A stretch of 64,000 bases of DNA. It comes from Canna indica. Lineage: Eukaryota; Streptophyta; Magnoliopsida; Zingiberales; Cannaceae. Under the pieces are notes generated by a model. It did not search any database, was not told the origin of the DNA, and worked only from the letters and a program-made list of their open reading frames with translations. Shown in pieces: positions 1 through 11,011 of this stretch. Every line of letters begins with the position of its first letter. The stretch's first letter is position 1. The stretch covers positions 12,634,501-12,698,500 of the forward strand of contig CP136892.1 of NCBI GenBank assembly GCA_034359265.1. The letters run 5' to 3'. A program made the translations under genes and the position numbers.

Positions 1-322
1 CAATAATTCCAATGCCACCTGCAGAGGTATCAAGAGAAGCATCACAATTCAATTTTATAATATTAGGCACAACGGAATCCACCTTCTAAGGGTATTGGAA
101 GTAATGCTAGTTCCCTCAGACTGAGTGCGAGTTACATGTGAACACGTAAACACATAAATCTTGGTCACCAGGGTATTGAGGTTAGGCTGCCTAGCTTTGT
201 GTACCAAAAAGTTTCTAGCGTACCAGATGAACCAACAAGTAGTGGCAATGAAAGCTTGGGCCACAGGAAGGTCAAGGATGAGCGGAAAAGAAGATAAAAC
301 CCAGTCCCCATTGCCCCAGGTA
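1..322 (-). pseudogene. LINE ORF2 C-terminal zf-RVT-like piece
   Basis: A minus-strand frame of 69 residues (264-55) contains CWFIWYARNFLVHK, the pattern found after the zinc-binding RT-associated region of plant LINEs. It continues the LINE sequence found on the far side of CACTA A1. The element runs off the left edge. Confidence 0.6.
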
Positions 323-934
323 CACTACTAGAAACTTGGTCTTCAGCAACGGCTGATTATTTTAATTATCAGCAACGGCTTTCGGACGGAATGGCGAGCC
401 GTTGCTTATGTTTTACTATTCAGCAATGGCGTACTAACGGATAAGTGAGCCGTTGCTGATAATAACTTATCAGCAACGGCGTTCTAACGGGCGAGTGAGC
501 CGTTGCTGATAAGTTTATATAGGGCACGCTCTCGCGCCCGACTCTTCTTCCTCCCGCTGCTCGCTGCTGCCGCCGCCGCTCCTGCCGACGCCACTCGCCG
601 CCGCTGCCGCTGCTGCCGACGCCGACGACGCCGACCGCTGCTGCCGACCTTTTCAGGTAAGTCTCTTCCCTGCGGCCGGCGGAAATCACCCGACCGAAAC
701 CCTATTTCTAGGGTTTCGGCCGGCGGCGGTCGGCCGATGGCCGCCGCCGGACCTTCTGCAGTGGCCGGACAGTGTGTCCGGCCACTGTACGTCGGCGCCG
801 GAGGGTGGACTCCGGCGCCGGAATTTATAATATATATATATAGTTTATATTATTTTATAATTGTTAATTAATTATTTAATAATTGTTAATTAATTGTTTA
901 ATTTGTTAGATTAATTATTAGGGTTTAGATTAAT

Positions 935-1185
935 TTCGGACGCGCGCCGGAATCGTCCACTTCGGACGCGTGCCGGAATCGTCCGATTCGGACTCGCGCC
1001 GGAATCGTCCACTTCGGACGCGCGCCGGAATCGTTCAATTCGGACTCGCGCCGGAATCGTCCACTTCGGACGTGCGCCGGAATCGTCCAATTCGGACTCG
1101 CGCCGGAATCGTCCACTTCGGACTCGCGCCGGAATCGTCCACTTCGGACGCGCGCCGAAATCGTCCAATATGGACTCGAACTGTC
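935..1185 (+). repeat. 26-bp GC-rich minisatellite in CACTA A1
   Basis: About nine tandem copies of a 26-bp unit built around TTCGGACGCGCGCCGGAATC plus GTCCAM. The unit keeps the alternating CGCGCGCC/CTCGCGCC variants. The same array occurs in A2 (29460-29705) and, decayed, at 49495-49615. Open frames through it are repeat artefacts. Confidence 0.9.
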
Positions 1186-1390
1186 TCGAAACATTTAGAA
1201 AATAATCATCCATCCGACGAGTTGATATGTTTCACGTACGCATCGACGAATCGGATATGATTTAGCAAAACCTTAGATCCGTTCGGGGATTGTATGTTCG
1301 TGTAAAAGAAGTAGATGATCTTTTATACGACGTACAATTCTTGAATTGTCCCTGATTGGACAATTTGGGAATATAGTTATTTGTACTGCA

Positions 1391-1550
1391 CTTACGTTTT
1401 TATTTTAACTGTTAACTAATTATTCTAAATTTCGGCAACATCTCTCTTGTTCTCCGATACGCGCCCAGATGATATGCGTATTCGGAGAACTGTAGGGAGA
1501 TGCTGTCGAAATTTAGAATAATTAGTTAACAGTTAAAATAAAAACGTAAG
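1391..1550. repeat. Long inverted repeat (hairpin) in CACTA A1
   Basis: The left arm begins CTTACGTTTTTATTTTAACT and the right arm ends with its complement, around a short loop near CCAGATGATAT. Arms are about 72 nt with few mismatches. It lies between the minisatellite and the coding part. In A1 the deletion that removed most of the tnp2 ORF starts at the right foot of this hairpin. Confidence 0.9.
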
Positions 1551-1559
1551 TAGGAGAAA

Positions 1560-1802
1560 ATTGATCCGATAGTAGGAGAAAATGATCCTCCTGGTTTCTA
1601 TCAAGAAGATGATCTTCCTGCTGTGGATCGTATTATTCCAATACTCGAGGATGCAGACACAACGTCAATTCAATTAGAAGTTGAATATGCTGATGATGAC
1701 GATCATGAAATTGAGGAAGCTGGAGATGAAAAAGATGACGAAGAGGAAGAAGAGGAAGAAGAAGAAGAATTCGAAGACTATTATTCAGATGATGAGGAAT
1801 AA
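1560..1802 (+). pseudogene. tnp2 C-terminal acidic tail remnant (A1)
   Basis: The frame reads a segment matching the C-terminal part of the A2 ORF at 28253-29017: GENDPPGFYQEDDLPAVDRI, then an Asp/Glu-rich run and the end DDEE. The N-terminal and DUF4216 parts are deleted, leaving about 80 codons with no start of their own. It lies about 80 bp upstream of the tnpA-like gene, the same order as in A2. Confidence 0.8.
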
Positions 1803-1879
1803 TTGTAAAGTATATATATTTTATTAAATATATCTCTACTATTTATACAATAATCTGATTATATGTCTGTTCGACAGAT

Positions 1880-3400
1880 ATGTCTGGTCGTGGTTATCGA
1901 CGCAGGAGAGCTTCGGAGTCTCCGATCGGTGAGACTCCAGCACTTACTCATGCTGCTGATCCTCCTGTTGCTGATCCTCATGAGGATGATACTGCCGAGG
2001 CTAGTACATCCAGACGCAGGCGGCCACGCGGGCCGAACAGGTGGCAGCCTCCACCAGCCACATAGTCACGTAGATTGATCAGCGTGATTGGGGAGCGGTA
2101 ATATATCATGAATTATGAATCATTACAAATTCATTATATCATAATATAATATTAAAATTTATTTTTGTTGTGCAGGTTCGAGCAAGAAGAAGTGCCGAGG
2201 AGCATTTCTTCTACTATTCGACGATACATGCACGGGGCATGGCCTACGTGGTCTCACGTGCCTAGCGAGCACGTCGACATGTTATGGCGCGAGTTTGAGG
2301 CACGTATTATTTTTTTTTTTACATGCATGATGATATATTAAGAATTGGTACTGATATTATTATTTTGCAGGCTCGCTATACATGGGCTGAGGACCAGAGG
2401 TCCTTCATTTACGCTGCCTGGGAGTCTATTTCCCGGGCAAGGTACAACGGGCAGCTGGGGCAGGCTTGGTCCCGAGCGATGGCCCGAGCTGGGACCACTA
2501 ACATCGCGGAGACTCGGGGATACGGCCCCAGTTGGATTACTCCGGATATATGGGACCAGCTCGTGGGGATATGGTCGACGGATCGATGGCAGGAGGTTTC
2601 TCAGAATGCGGCTAGAAATCGCATGTCGGGGGGAGCAGCGCGTCACACCGGCGGCTCTATTGCATTTGCAGTGCACGCAAACCGTATGGTAAGTATATCG
2701 TTTAATTATATATTTTATTTGTTATTATGTGTACTAATTAATGTATTTGTTTTGTAAATGTAGACGACGGTGTCGGATGACGGGACTGTCCAGCGACCCT
2801 CCCCGATGGCGGTGTCTGAGCGGACTCACCGTCGAGCACATGGGACGGGGGAGTACATCGACAACCGCGCTGCATACATTATGGTAATTATATATTTGTT
2901 TAAATTATTCATTATATATTTATAATTTAAGTTTTATGATAAATATTAAACAAAAAATCAAACTCGAGTAGGAGACGTACAGCCAGAGGGTGGTGCAGCG
3001 CGGGGGTACCCCCGAGGACTTTGACGCAGCATCGTGGGTCGAGGCCGCAGGTGGCTGGGACCATGGCCGCGTATATGGCTTCGCAGATAGTGGTCATGCG
3101 CGAGCCGTGCTAGGGCCACTTGGGGCACCGACCCCTCCGGTCGCTGGTGAGCGGCCGTCCACCTCTAGATCCAGTTATGATCATAGTAGCAGAATAAGGA
3201 CTCTAGAGGAGACGGTCGCGCGTCAGAGTCAGATGATGGAGGAGATGCATGCTATGCTACGCAACATGTCAGGTCATCCCGCAGCAGGCATCTCTTCGGC
3301 ATCATCTAATCCATCGTCCTCGAGTCAGTCCACGCCGGTGTACACTCAAGCACTCCAGACCCCGCCATATGATCCAGACCATCCTCCATCGTCATCGTGA
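1880..3400 (+). pseudogene. CACTA tnpA-like gene of A1 with a nonsense codon
   Basis: Five exons can be placed by comparison with A2: 1880-2097, 2176-2299, 2371-2688, 2764-2883 and 2972-3400. All lengths (218, 124, 318, 120, 429) match the A2 gene. The product is the plant En/Spm-type protein (Transposase_24-like) with an Arg-rich N-terminus, a WPTWSHVP-type motif, GPSWITPDIWD, ARHTGGS and a GGWDHGRVYG signature, ending Ser/Pro-rich. Exon 1 has TAG at 2063-2065 where A2 has GAG, so translation would stop after about 61 codons. The second intron uses a GC donor (GAG|GCACGT). By family knowledge the protein binds subterminal repeats. Confidence 0.85.
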
Positions 3401-4064
3401 GATTTTTTGTTTGGATATTGAACTTGTTACTGAGACATTGAATTTGTTTAACTTAATTTGTTTGGATATTGATACTTCAATTTTGCATTTGAATTGTTTT
3501 TATACTATCGTGGATAATTATCAATATAAATATAATTGTTTTGATGTATATCTTGGTGTGTTTGTGATGTGAATGAATGTGTGTATGAGAGTATGGGTGT
3601 GTGAGTTATGTATCAGATAATGTATCAATGTATCAATGAAAATTACAAATTTTAAATGTTTCTGTCCCAGGTTCACATCATCAGCAACGGCTTTCCCACG
3701 GCCATCCGTGGGAAAGCCGTTGCTAAAAGTGTATCGAAAGTCGTTGCTGATGACCTACAGCAACGGCTTAGCGACGGGGTTTTTCTAACGGCGTTGCTAC
3801 GGACTCGTGGCCGTTGCTATTGATGTTATCAGCAACGGCTCCGGGTCTGTGGCAAAACCGTCGCTGATAATGTTTTGAGCGACGGCCCGAGCGGCCGTTG
3901 CTGATCCGTTGCTAAGTCACGGCCGTTGCTGATCCGTTGCTAAGTCATCAGCAACGCGACTTTCTGTCACGGCTCTGTTGCAACGGCTCGGCCGTTGCTG
4001 ATGCTCTTCAGCAACGGCTCAGCAACGGCATCAGCCGTTGCTGATGACCAAGTTTCTAGTAGTG

Positions 4065-5163
4065 GTAGAACGGTTCAAGAAGCAATACCCAGTTCGTAAA
4101 GAGAGAATTCTCCAAATTGAGCAAGCAAAAGGGCACTCAAATAAAAAGTGATTACTGGATTCAGGAGAAGCAGAGCACAATGCGCAGGAGTTAGAGGTAA
4201 CAATTCCTAATCGCTATGGATGCTCGAATGTAGGCATTCTATGATGGAGAAGCTTCCAACAAAATGTCTTAACCTTAGGGGCGACCTCAAGCTTCCATAA
4301 AGCCTTCCACCAAGGGTTTGGTGGACCCACCCACGGTTCATGATTTTTAAGAAACCTAGAGGCACTCTTAGTGGTAACACTACCCCCAATATTCCCTTTT
4401 CAAATTGTTTTGTCATCCCCGAGGAGCATAGGCAACCGTATCTTAGAGATGGATTCTGCGCATACCGGGCCAAACACATCACAACATATATCAAAATTCC
4501 AACCCTGGTTTGAAATAAAAGAATTAACAATTATTTCATCATGAATTTTACTGCAATCCAAAAAAGTGGGCTTTAAATAAACCGGGACATCAAAAAGCCA
4601 ATTATCCGTCAAAACCGAAGTAGTGCCAGATGAAATCAGTCTCAGACACCCCGGAGATAGCTCCAAAAAGGCCTGCCTAAATAACTTCCAGCTCCAAGAG
4701 GTGGAAGAATTAGGTTTCTAGCCACCCTTCAGATTAGGGTATTTAGCTCCAACCAAGTCAATCCAGGGGGTAGAAACATTATTGTGGTAATCTAGGACGC
4801 GCTTAGCTTGAAGGGCAAAACATTTTTCAAACAGGTTATGGATACCCAGGCCACCCATGGCTTTAGGAAGCTTGACAATATCCCAAGCCACATGGTGCAT
4901 AGAAGACTTGCCAGAGGGATCAGACCATAAGAAGTTCCTAACAATCTGCTCAAACTTATCCAGAAAGTTCGAGGAGATCCAAGAGACACCGAGGGTGTGA
5001 AGCGGGATCGAATTCAGAACAGAGTTAATAAGCACAATTCTCCTAGCCTGGGACAAGAAATTGGCTTTTCAAGAAGAAAGCCTAACCTTAATTTGGTCCA
5101 AAAGATAGTTATGAGTATCAGCAGGAGTGCGTCTTGGGCCACCATAGTCCCAAGATATTTAAA
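4065..5163 (-). pseudogene. LINE ORF2 post-RT region
   Basis: Minus-strand frames at 5056-4718 and 4666-4207 carry the usual post-RT sequence of plant L1 elements: SQARRIVLINSVLNSIPLH, then FLWSDPSGKSSMHHVAWD and MGGLGIHNL. Frameshifts are present. CACTA A1 interrupts it on the left and the MULE on the right. Confidence 0.85.
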
Positions 5164-6613
5164 GGGTTATTAGACGAAAATGGCCTCAACTTTTACGAAA
5201 TTTTCAATTTTGGCCAATCTTTTGATTGATCTCAATTGTATATAAGAACTTTTGAATTGATTTTAATAATGGCTCTCCGTCTGCGAATCGTGAGTATGGC
5301 TGTTATTTTACTGATGTGGTGATCTAAAAATAATTTAAAAAATATGACTCGCCATGTCAGCTCTATATAATATTGATTTTTAATATAAACATGAGTCTCA
5401 CCTTCACTCACTCACTCTCTCTCCCCCTTCTTCTTCTTCCCTGCCACCCTCCATCTTTCTCCGGTGAGAAGATGCAGACCAACATCACGACGGCACGAAT
5501 TCGAAGGTTGCTGAACATCCTCTTCCAGCTAAATATACCCCCCGGGGATGGAGGTCGCCTCTGGGCCTCGTCGGCATGCTAGCGGTGATCCTATGCATCG
5601 ACTCACTGCAAGGCGGTGGTTCGAGAGAGGCAGCAGCGACGGGGGAGGGGCTCGCAAGCCTTGGCGATGAGCTTCTGGGGGAGGAAGGAGTCGTCGACGA
5701 GGAAATGGGAAGCATGCTCATATGACATGTACCGGCCGAGGAGATCTGCATTGGTGGAATGGGCGCAGGAGTGGGCAACGAAGCGACTATCTCAGTGATG
5801 CCGGAGAGGGCATCACAACCGAGGGGGAGGGGGTGGCGAGCGAGGAAGAGCTTGAGCTCGGATGGGAGGGAGGGCTTCACCGGGTCGAAGGTTCGTACCC
5901 AGCAAGCTCGCACTCAATCTGGTGGAGCCGGCGCTAGGAGGCCTCGATCTGACTGACGTTGAGGGCAACATGTTCAGAGATGGAAGAGACGTTACCATGT
6001 CCTCCACCGGCGCCGTGGTGGAGAAGGAGGATAGGTCCGGCGGAGGGGGAAGAGGTGAAGGCGTAGAGTGCAAAGAGATTGGTGGTGAGGACGGAGGCGA
6101 GCATGAGGAGGTGGACTGCGGAGGAGAAGATGGTGGCGCAGCGGTAGCGGGCGGTTCCGTCGCCGATCTTGAGGGAGACGGAGCCCATCGCCGACCGCAG
6201 CGTGACAGAGTGAGCACGTGAAGTGCCGCACTCTCTCTCTCCCTCTCCGTTGTCTTAGCTACAGATTTTTGACAGAATTCGTGCCGTCGTGATGTTGGTT
6301 TGCATCTTCTCACCGGAGAGAGATGGAGGGTGGCAGGGAAGAAGAAGAAGGGGGAGAGAGAGTGAGTGAGTGAAGGTGGGACCCATGTTTATATTAAAAA
6401 GAAATATTATATAGAGCTGACATGGCGAGTGATATTTTTTAAATCATTTTTGGATCGCCAAGTCAGCAAAATAACGGCCAAACTCACGGTTCGCAGACGG
6501 AGGGCCATTATTGAAACCAATTCGAAAGTTCTTATATACAATTGAGACCAATTGAAGGATTGGCCAAAATTAAAAAATTCATAAAAGTTGAGGTCATTTT
6601 CGTCTAATAACCC
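5164..6613. mobile_element. Pack-MULE, 1.45 kb, 9-bp TSD
   Basis: It begins GGGTTATTAGACGAAAATGG and ends with the inverse, within long terminal inverted repeats of roughly 340 bp (about 5164-5505 and 6273-6613). The perfect 9-bp TSD ATATTTAAA (5155-5163 and 6614-6622) identifies the Mutator superfamily. No transposase is present. The roughly 750-bp core holds a captured host gene fragment on the minus strand. It is inserted between the RT and post-RT regions of the LINE. Confidence 0.95.
5600..6188 (-). pseudogene. Captured 5' fragment of a SAM-methyltransferase-like gene
   Basis: Starting at 6188 the minus strand reads MGSVSLKIGDGTARYRC and then a hydrophobic anchor-like stretch (LLMLASVLTTNLFALYAF), followed by SISEHVAL and QIEAS. 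After a TAG (5934-5936) the same frame continues RRLHQIECELAGYEPSTR. A frame change then leads to LPSELKLFLARHPLPLG with GITEIVASL, and a third frame gives QKLIAKACEPLPRR. From memory this is the N-terminal half of a plant family of membrane-anchored SAM-dependent methyltransferase-like proteins (Arabidopsis At1g29790/At3g05390 type). The catalytic domain is not present. The stop and two frame changes make it a fragment, not a gene. Confidence 0.7.
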
Positions 6614-6622
6614 ATATTTAAA

Positions 6623-7934
6623 AGGAAATTTCCCAGCCTTCATATTTAGGAAGGAACAAACTGAATTGATATGATCTCTAGAAGCTTTCTTAGGGAAAAA
6701 TATTTCAGATTTGCTAGTATTAATTGATTGGCCAGAAAATTTTTCATAGATTTTAAAAACCTGTTTAACAGTATCCAAGCCTTTCTTGGAGGCTCTAAAA
6801 GTAAGGAGGATGTCATCTGCGAACATTAGGTGACTAATTTTCACAGCGTTTCTAACAGAAAATGGTTTCAAATTACCAAGATCAACAGCTCTATCAAGCA
6901 AGCATGACAGAGCCTGGGCAGTTAAAACATACAGATAAGGGGAAAGCGGGTCCCCTTGTCTAATTCCACGATGTGACTTAAAAAAAGGAGAGAGTTTGCT
7001 GTTAACCAAACAAGAAAAGCTAGTGGTGGTCAAACATGCATTAATCCAGTCAATGAACTTAGGCGGGAATTTATATGCATGGAGCATGGAAATTATGACC
7101 TTCCAAGAAATCTTATCATAAGCCTTTTCAAGGTATAGCTTCACAATGACAAACGGGTTCCTACTCTTGGAGCTATACATAGAATGGGCAATCTCTTGAG
7201 TCAAAAGGATGTTATCATGGATACTTCGGCTTTTAATGAAGGCCAATTGCACAGGGGATACCAATTTAGGAACAACAGACTGAATTCGATTGGCTAAAAG
7301 TTTTGCAAGAACTCTATAGTTTAAGTTACATAAAGCTATTGGGCGAAAATCTCTAACAGTCGAAGGGGCACTGGATTTAGGAATAAACGTGAGAAGCGTT
7401 TTATTCCAATGATACAGAAGAAAAGCCAACTGAAAGAAAATATCTAAGCAGTTCATGAAGGACAGACTAATAGTGTCCCAGTAATGCTTATAAAATTCAC
7501 CCAAAAACCCATCAAGACCGGGGCTTTTACCATTGGGCCTTAACTACCTCCCAAACCTCCTCAAAACAGAAAGGCTTAACAAGATCATTCGCACAATCAT
7601 CAGCAATCACAGGAAGATGCAGGTCATTGGAAATATCGAAAAAGACATCGGAAGGAGTATTAGACCATATCAGCTTATAAGACTCCGAAAAAGCATTCAA
7701 TATACCAGAATCATCAAATAAAACCAGATAAGGGCCTAAGCTAATGGAAGTAATTTTGTTAGCTCTTCTCTGACCCACGACAATCTGGTGAAAGTAAGCA
7801 GAGTTCCGATCCCCATCGAAAATCCACTTTTGTTTGGACTTAGCCCACCACTTTAAGCAAATTTGCCTTCGAATAACGGAGGATTTATTATACAGCATTC
7901 GCAAATTGCATTCATCAGTTACAGACAGATCATT
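6623..7934 (-). pseudogene. LINE ORF2 linker and reverse transcriptase
   Basis: The linker (7946-7527) has the plant LINE pattern with WWAKSKQKWIFDGDRNSAYF. The reverse transcriptase that follows (7504 onward) contains FRPIALCN, the GIRQGDPLSPYLYVL motif and the catalytic MFADDILL (FADD) motif, so the polymerase core is recognisable. A frame change lies between linker and RT. The 3' side is cut by the MULE at 5164-6613, and the last codons of the long frame run into MULE sequence and are not LINE protein. The RT copies element RNA at the nicked target site. Confidence 0.9.
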
Positions 7935-9218
7935 TAGGGATGGCACTAGGGCGGGTTTGGGGCGGCGAAGCCAATCCTATCCCAAACCCATTAAGAAAAT
8001 CCAATCCTAAACCCGACCTAAACCCGTTAGTATTTTGAAGGATAATTCTCAAATCCATCCCACTAATTTAACGGGTACCCACTGGGAACCCGCTTTTCGC
8101 CCGTTAACAAAATATATATATATTTACAATTTACATACTTATGACAACATAATTATCACAACATTTAAACATAAATCATATAAACAGTAAGCTAATTTAA
8201 ACAATGGAATCAATTATATGAGTTAGTACCAATGACTATCAATAGCTAGTAAAGACTTTCATGCAAAGAATCAATAGGAGCAGGCAGCAGGTAAGAATTA
8301 GAAAATAAGCAAGAAAAATAGATTCTTTCATGCAAAAATCAACAGTAAATAATTGCAGGCGGCATGTAAGAAAAAATAAAAAAAACCTAAGAATCAGATC
8401 AAGGGGCGTCTGGCGTCCGCGTCGCAGCGTCAGGAGAAGCAGATCGCGGTGTCAGATCCGTCGGGGAAGCAATCGTCAGAGCAGATCGCAGCGTTGGGTC
8501 CGTCGGGAGAAGTAGATTGAGGCAACCGGCTACTGTTGAGAGACGTCGGGAGAAGCAGTCATTGGAGCAGATCGCGACGTCGAGTTCGTCGGGAGAAGTA
8601 GATCGAGGCGGTCGGCTACTGTTGAGAGGCGTCGGGAGAAGCAATCATCGGAGAAGTACATCGATTGGCGGCCGGCTCTGTTGAGAGGCGATCGGCTGTT
8701 GTTGGAAGGCGTCGAGATTGAGCGGCGATCACGAGAGAAGTGGTCGCATGATTGAGGAGCGGCGAGAGGGTGATCTAGCGAAAGGAGGGGTAGCGAGGCG
8801 GCGAGCGGGCGTGAGGGCAGTCGGGCAGATGGCTGAGGCAGTGAGGCGTCGGGTGACTGGGTGAATCGGGTGAATTGAGTACAGAACTAAAGATTAGGGT
8901 ATAGGTTAAAAATTAAAATAATATATTATTAATTTATTTATATTATATAATGGGTTAGAAATTAGGGTATAAGTAAAAAGACATAATTATCCCTATATAA
9001 GTATATATTAGATAATATGAAGGGTATTTAAGTAATTTTACCCTTAACGGGTTTGGGACGGGTTTTAGACTAAAATCTTGGACCCGTCCCAAACCCTACA
9101 GGGTTTTTATCTCAAAATCCTATACTCATCCCACGATCCAATGGGCCAAACCCGCTAATGACCTATCAGGGTTTGGGACGGGTAAATACCCATTTATACA
9201 AACCCATTGTCATCCCTA
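7935..9218. mobile_element. hAT non-autonomous element, 1.28 kb, 8-bp TSD
   Basis: It starts TAGGGATGGCAC and ends TGTCATCCCTA, with a perfect 8-bp TSD AGATCATT (7927-7934 and 9219-9226). Subterminal regions carry the GGGTTTGGGACGGGT motif on both sides. The core (about 8390-8870) is GC-rich with an irregular array of GTCGGGAGAAGCAGATCG-like units and no transposase. It splits the LINE between endonuclease and linker. Confidence 0.93.
8390..8740. repeat. Degenerate GTCGGGAGAAG repeats in the hAT core
   Basis: Units of about 60-65 bp share CGTCGGGAGAAG and AGCAGATCG-type words, repeated about five times with divergence. No protein family is visible in frames through them. Confidence 0.6.
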
Positions 9219-10170
9219 AGATCATTCAAAGCATCACACATCTCAAGGGTAGAAATTTTATCCATAGTTTCAGAGAGCACATTTTCTAATCTACCCAAAG
9301 AATTAACAATCCAACTAGATAAAGTTTGACGAGTAAATTTTAAGGCAGTAGAAAAATAAGCATGAGGAGGAAGGTTAGGAGATACCTCATTCCAAGCTTG
9401 CAGAACAACCTCAGAACTTTCAGGGTATTCAACCTAGAAGTTCTGAAACCTGAATAAATTACATCTTTGAACCGAATTGGAAAAATAAAATAACAGGGGG
9501 CAATGATAAGAAGATCCTCTATTCAGATGCTTAACCGAGGCATCGTCAAAATAGTGCAGCCACGCCGCATTACAAAAAACTCTATCCAGTCTAATCTGGA
9601 TCCTATTCAACCCTTGCCAGTTATTACACCAAGTATAAGGGAAACCAGAAAAACCAAGATCGATTAGGCCTAAATCATGCACAGAATCTCGAAAAGCCTA
9701 AATCGGGCAGGAAAGCCTGAACGGGGTTCCCCCCTTTTTGTCAGTCTCAAGTGCAATTGAAATCACCCACAAGGATCCACGGGAAAGACGAGAAATCAAA
9801 AGATAAAAAGCTCTGAAAAAAACTCAAGACGTAAAACTGGATTAGTACTAGCGTATACATTGGAAAATAGGAACGGTTCACACTTATCAAACTGGATGAC
9901 TATAGAGATACATTGAGGAAGCACCGAAAGTACTTCGACTTTAATGAAAAAGGAGTTCTAAGCTATCAGTAAGCCCCTGGAAGCACCCACAGATGACTGG
10001 GCAATCCCCTTCCAAGATTGACCAAACGAGGCAACCAGACGATTGGCCCGAGGCACATCTATGTGTGTCTCCTTTAATGCCACCAAGTGCACAGATGAGA
10101 AACGGATAAACTAAAAAAGCTGATTCCTTACCTGTCGACACAGCGCGCCGTGAACGTTCCATGAAAGAGC
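9219..10170 (-). pseudogene. LINE ORF2 endonuclease domain, broken
   Basis: The minus strand encodes an apurinic-type endonuclease domain (EEP superfamily). Near the start a WNVHG-like motif and an ALKETH motif can be read in different frames. The C-terminal part (9682-9434) has the family signature GFPYTWCNN followed by RLDRVFCNAAW. Frameshifts separate the pieces. The domain nicks target DNA for target-primed reverse transcription. The hAT insertion at 7935-9218 separates it from the downstream linker. Confidence 0.8.
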
Positions 10171-10172
10171 AA

Positions 10173-11011
10173 TTATCGAGGGACAATTGCAAGGAGGTTT
10201 GAGTCCTCCACCATCTTCTTTGAGGAAGAAGCGGCAGCAAAAGAGAAGGCCTCATCGGCCGCCCTCGGGCGCTTGGATCTGTTCGGAGCTTCAAGAGAGA
10301 CAGAGGGGGTAGGCTTTGGACCATAGGCAGGCCGGCGGGGAGGCCACACAGCCTGCTTATCCTTCCCATCGGGGCGGGGGGGGGGGGGGGGGGGGGGGCG
10401 AGGTGCCGAGAAGGCAAATCTTAGCTCCTGCGAGATCTGCTCTAGGGTGCGAGAAGGGTGCATAGAGGAAGAGGGGCGCGACATAGAGGATGCAGATGGA
10501 GGTGGTATGGGAAGGATGAGAGCAGACTGAGAAGCAGTGGGATCACCACAAGAAGAAGTAACCCCACATGACAGAGGACGAGGCGTCACAGAGAAATGGG
10601 GCGAAGGGACAGCCGACAAGACGAGAGAGACCTCTAGTTGTAAGGGCGGCAGCATCACATGGAGAGCATGCCCAGGGTTTTGAGGGGCCCGAGGCACACG
10701 CGAAGCAGCAGGCAAACCTACCACTCCGCCTACCTTATGACACGCCTCCGCTACAGCTTGGGCTTCGCCGCGTGGCTGCACCACGTCAGAGGCAATTAAA
10801 GATCTATCCTTTTGGGATTCGGGGAGATACGAGCCGCCCCACGGCTATCCGAGGCCCCCCAGAGGGGGTAAGCTCACCCTCTTCCCGCACCAGATTCTCC
10901 GCTGCAGCCACGTGAGGCTAAGCGTCCACGCCCATGTGAGACGCCCGCCACACGCCGCACACGTGAGGTCACCAAACGTCGGCGGACAGGCCTGCGACGA
11001 GCCACAAGTAT
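10173..11011 (-). pseudogene. LINE ORF1 tail / ORF1-ORF2 spacer
   Basis: Low-complexity Ser/Pro/Ala-rich reading frames on the minus strand link the zinc-knuckle ORF1 to the endonuclease start. A frame of about 200 residues (10784-10173) ends in a basic region but shows no family domain. A 23-base poly-G tract (10376-10398) shifts the frame. Position and composition fit the variable C-terminal tail of a plant LINE ORF1. Confidence 0.5.
10376..10398. repeat. Poly-G homopolymer, 23 nt
   Basis: An uninterrupted run of 23 G inside the LINE. Its length is likely to be unstable and may be wrong in the assembly. Confidence 0.95.

Larger units (their letters stand above)
323..4064 (+). mobile_element. 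CACTA (En/Spm) element A1, 3.74 kb, non-autonomous
   Basis: The ends read CACTACTAGAAACTTGGTC on the left and the matching inverse ending TTTCTAGTAGTG on the right, flanked by a 3-bp TSD GTA (320-322 and 4065-4067). Subterminal regions (about 340-510 and 3680-4050) are packed with the motif AGCAACGGC and its inverse, as expected of binding sites for the element's own DNA-binding protein. Inside, in order, are a GC-rich stretch, a 26-bp minisatellite, a long hairpin, a remnant of the tnp2 C-terminus and a tnpA-like gene with a nonsense codon. The tnp2 catalytic region is absent, so it could move only with help in trans. It sits in the LINE and is a sister copy of A2, in opposite orientation. 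Confidence 0.95.

Noticed and set aside
911..1260. Repeat-rich frames on both strands that look like a CRISPR array or repeat protein
   Set aside because: Units are contiguous with no spacers, and the array lies inside a plant CACTA element; it is a minisatellite.
5813..6313. 166-residue Pro/Ser-rich frame on the minus strand in the Pack-MULE
   Set aside because: It is in a different frame from the recognisable methyltransferase-like fragment and runs through the inverted repeat.
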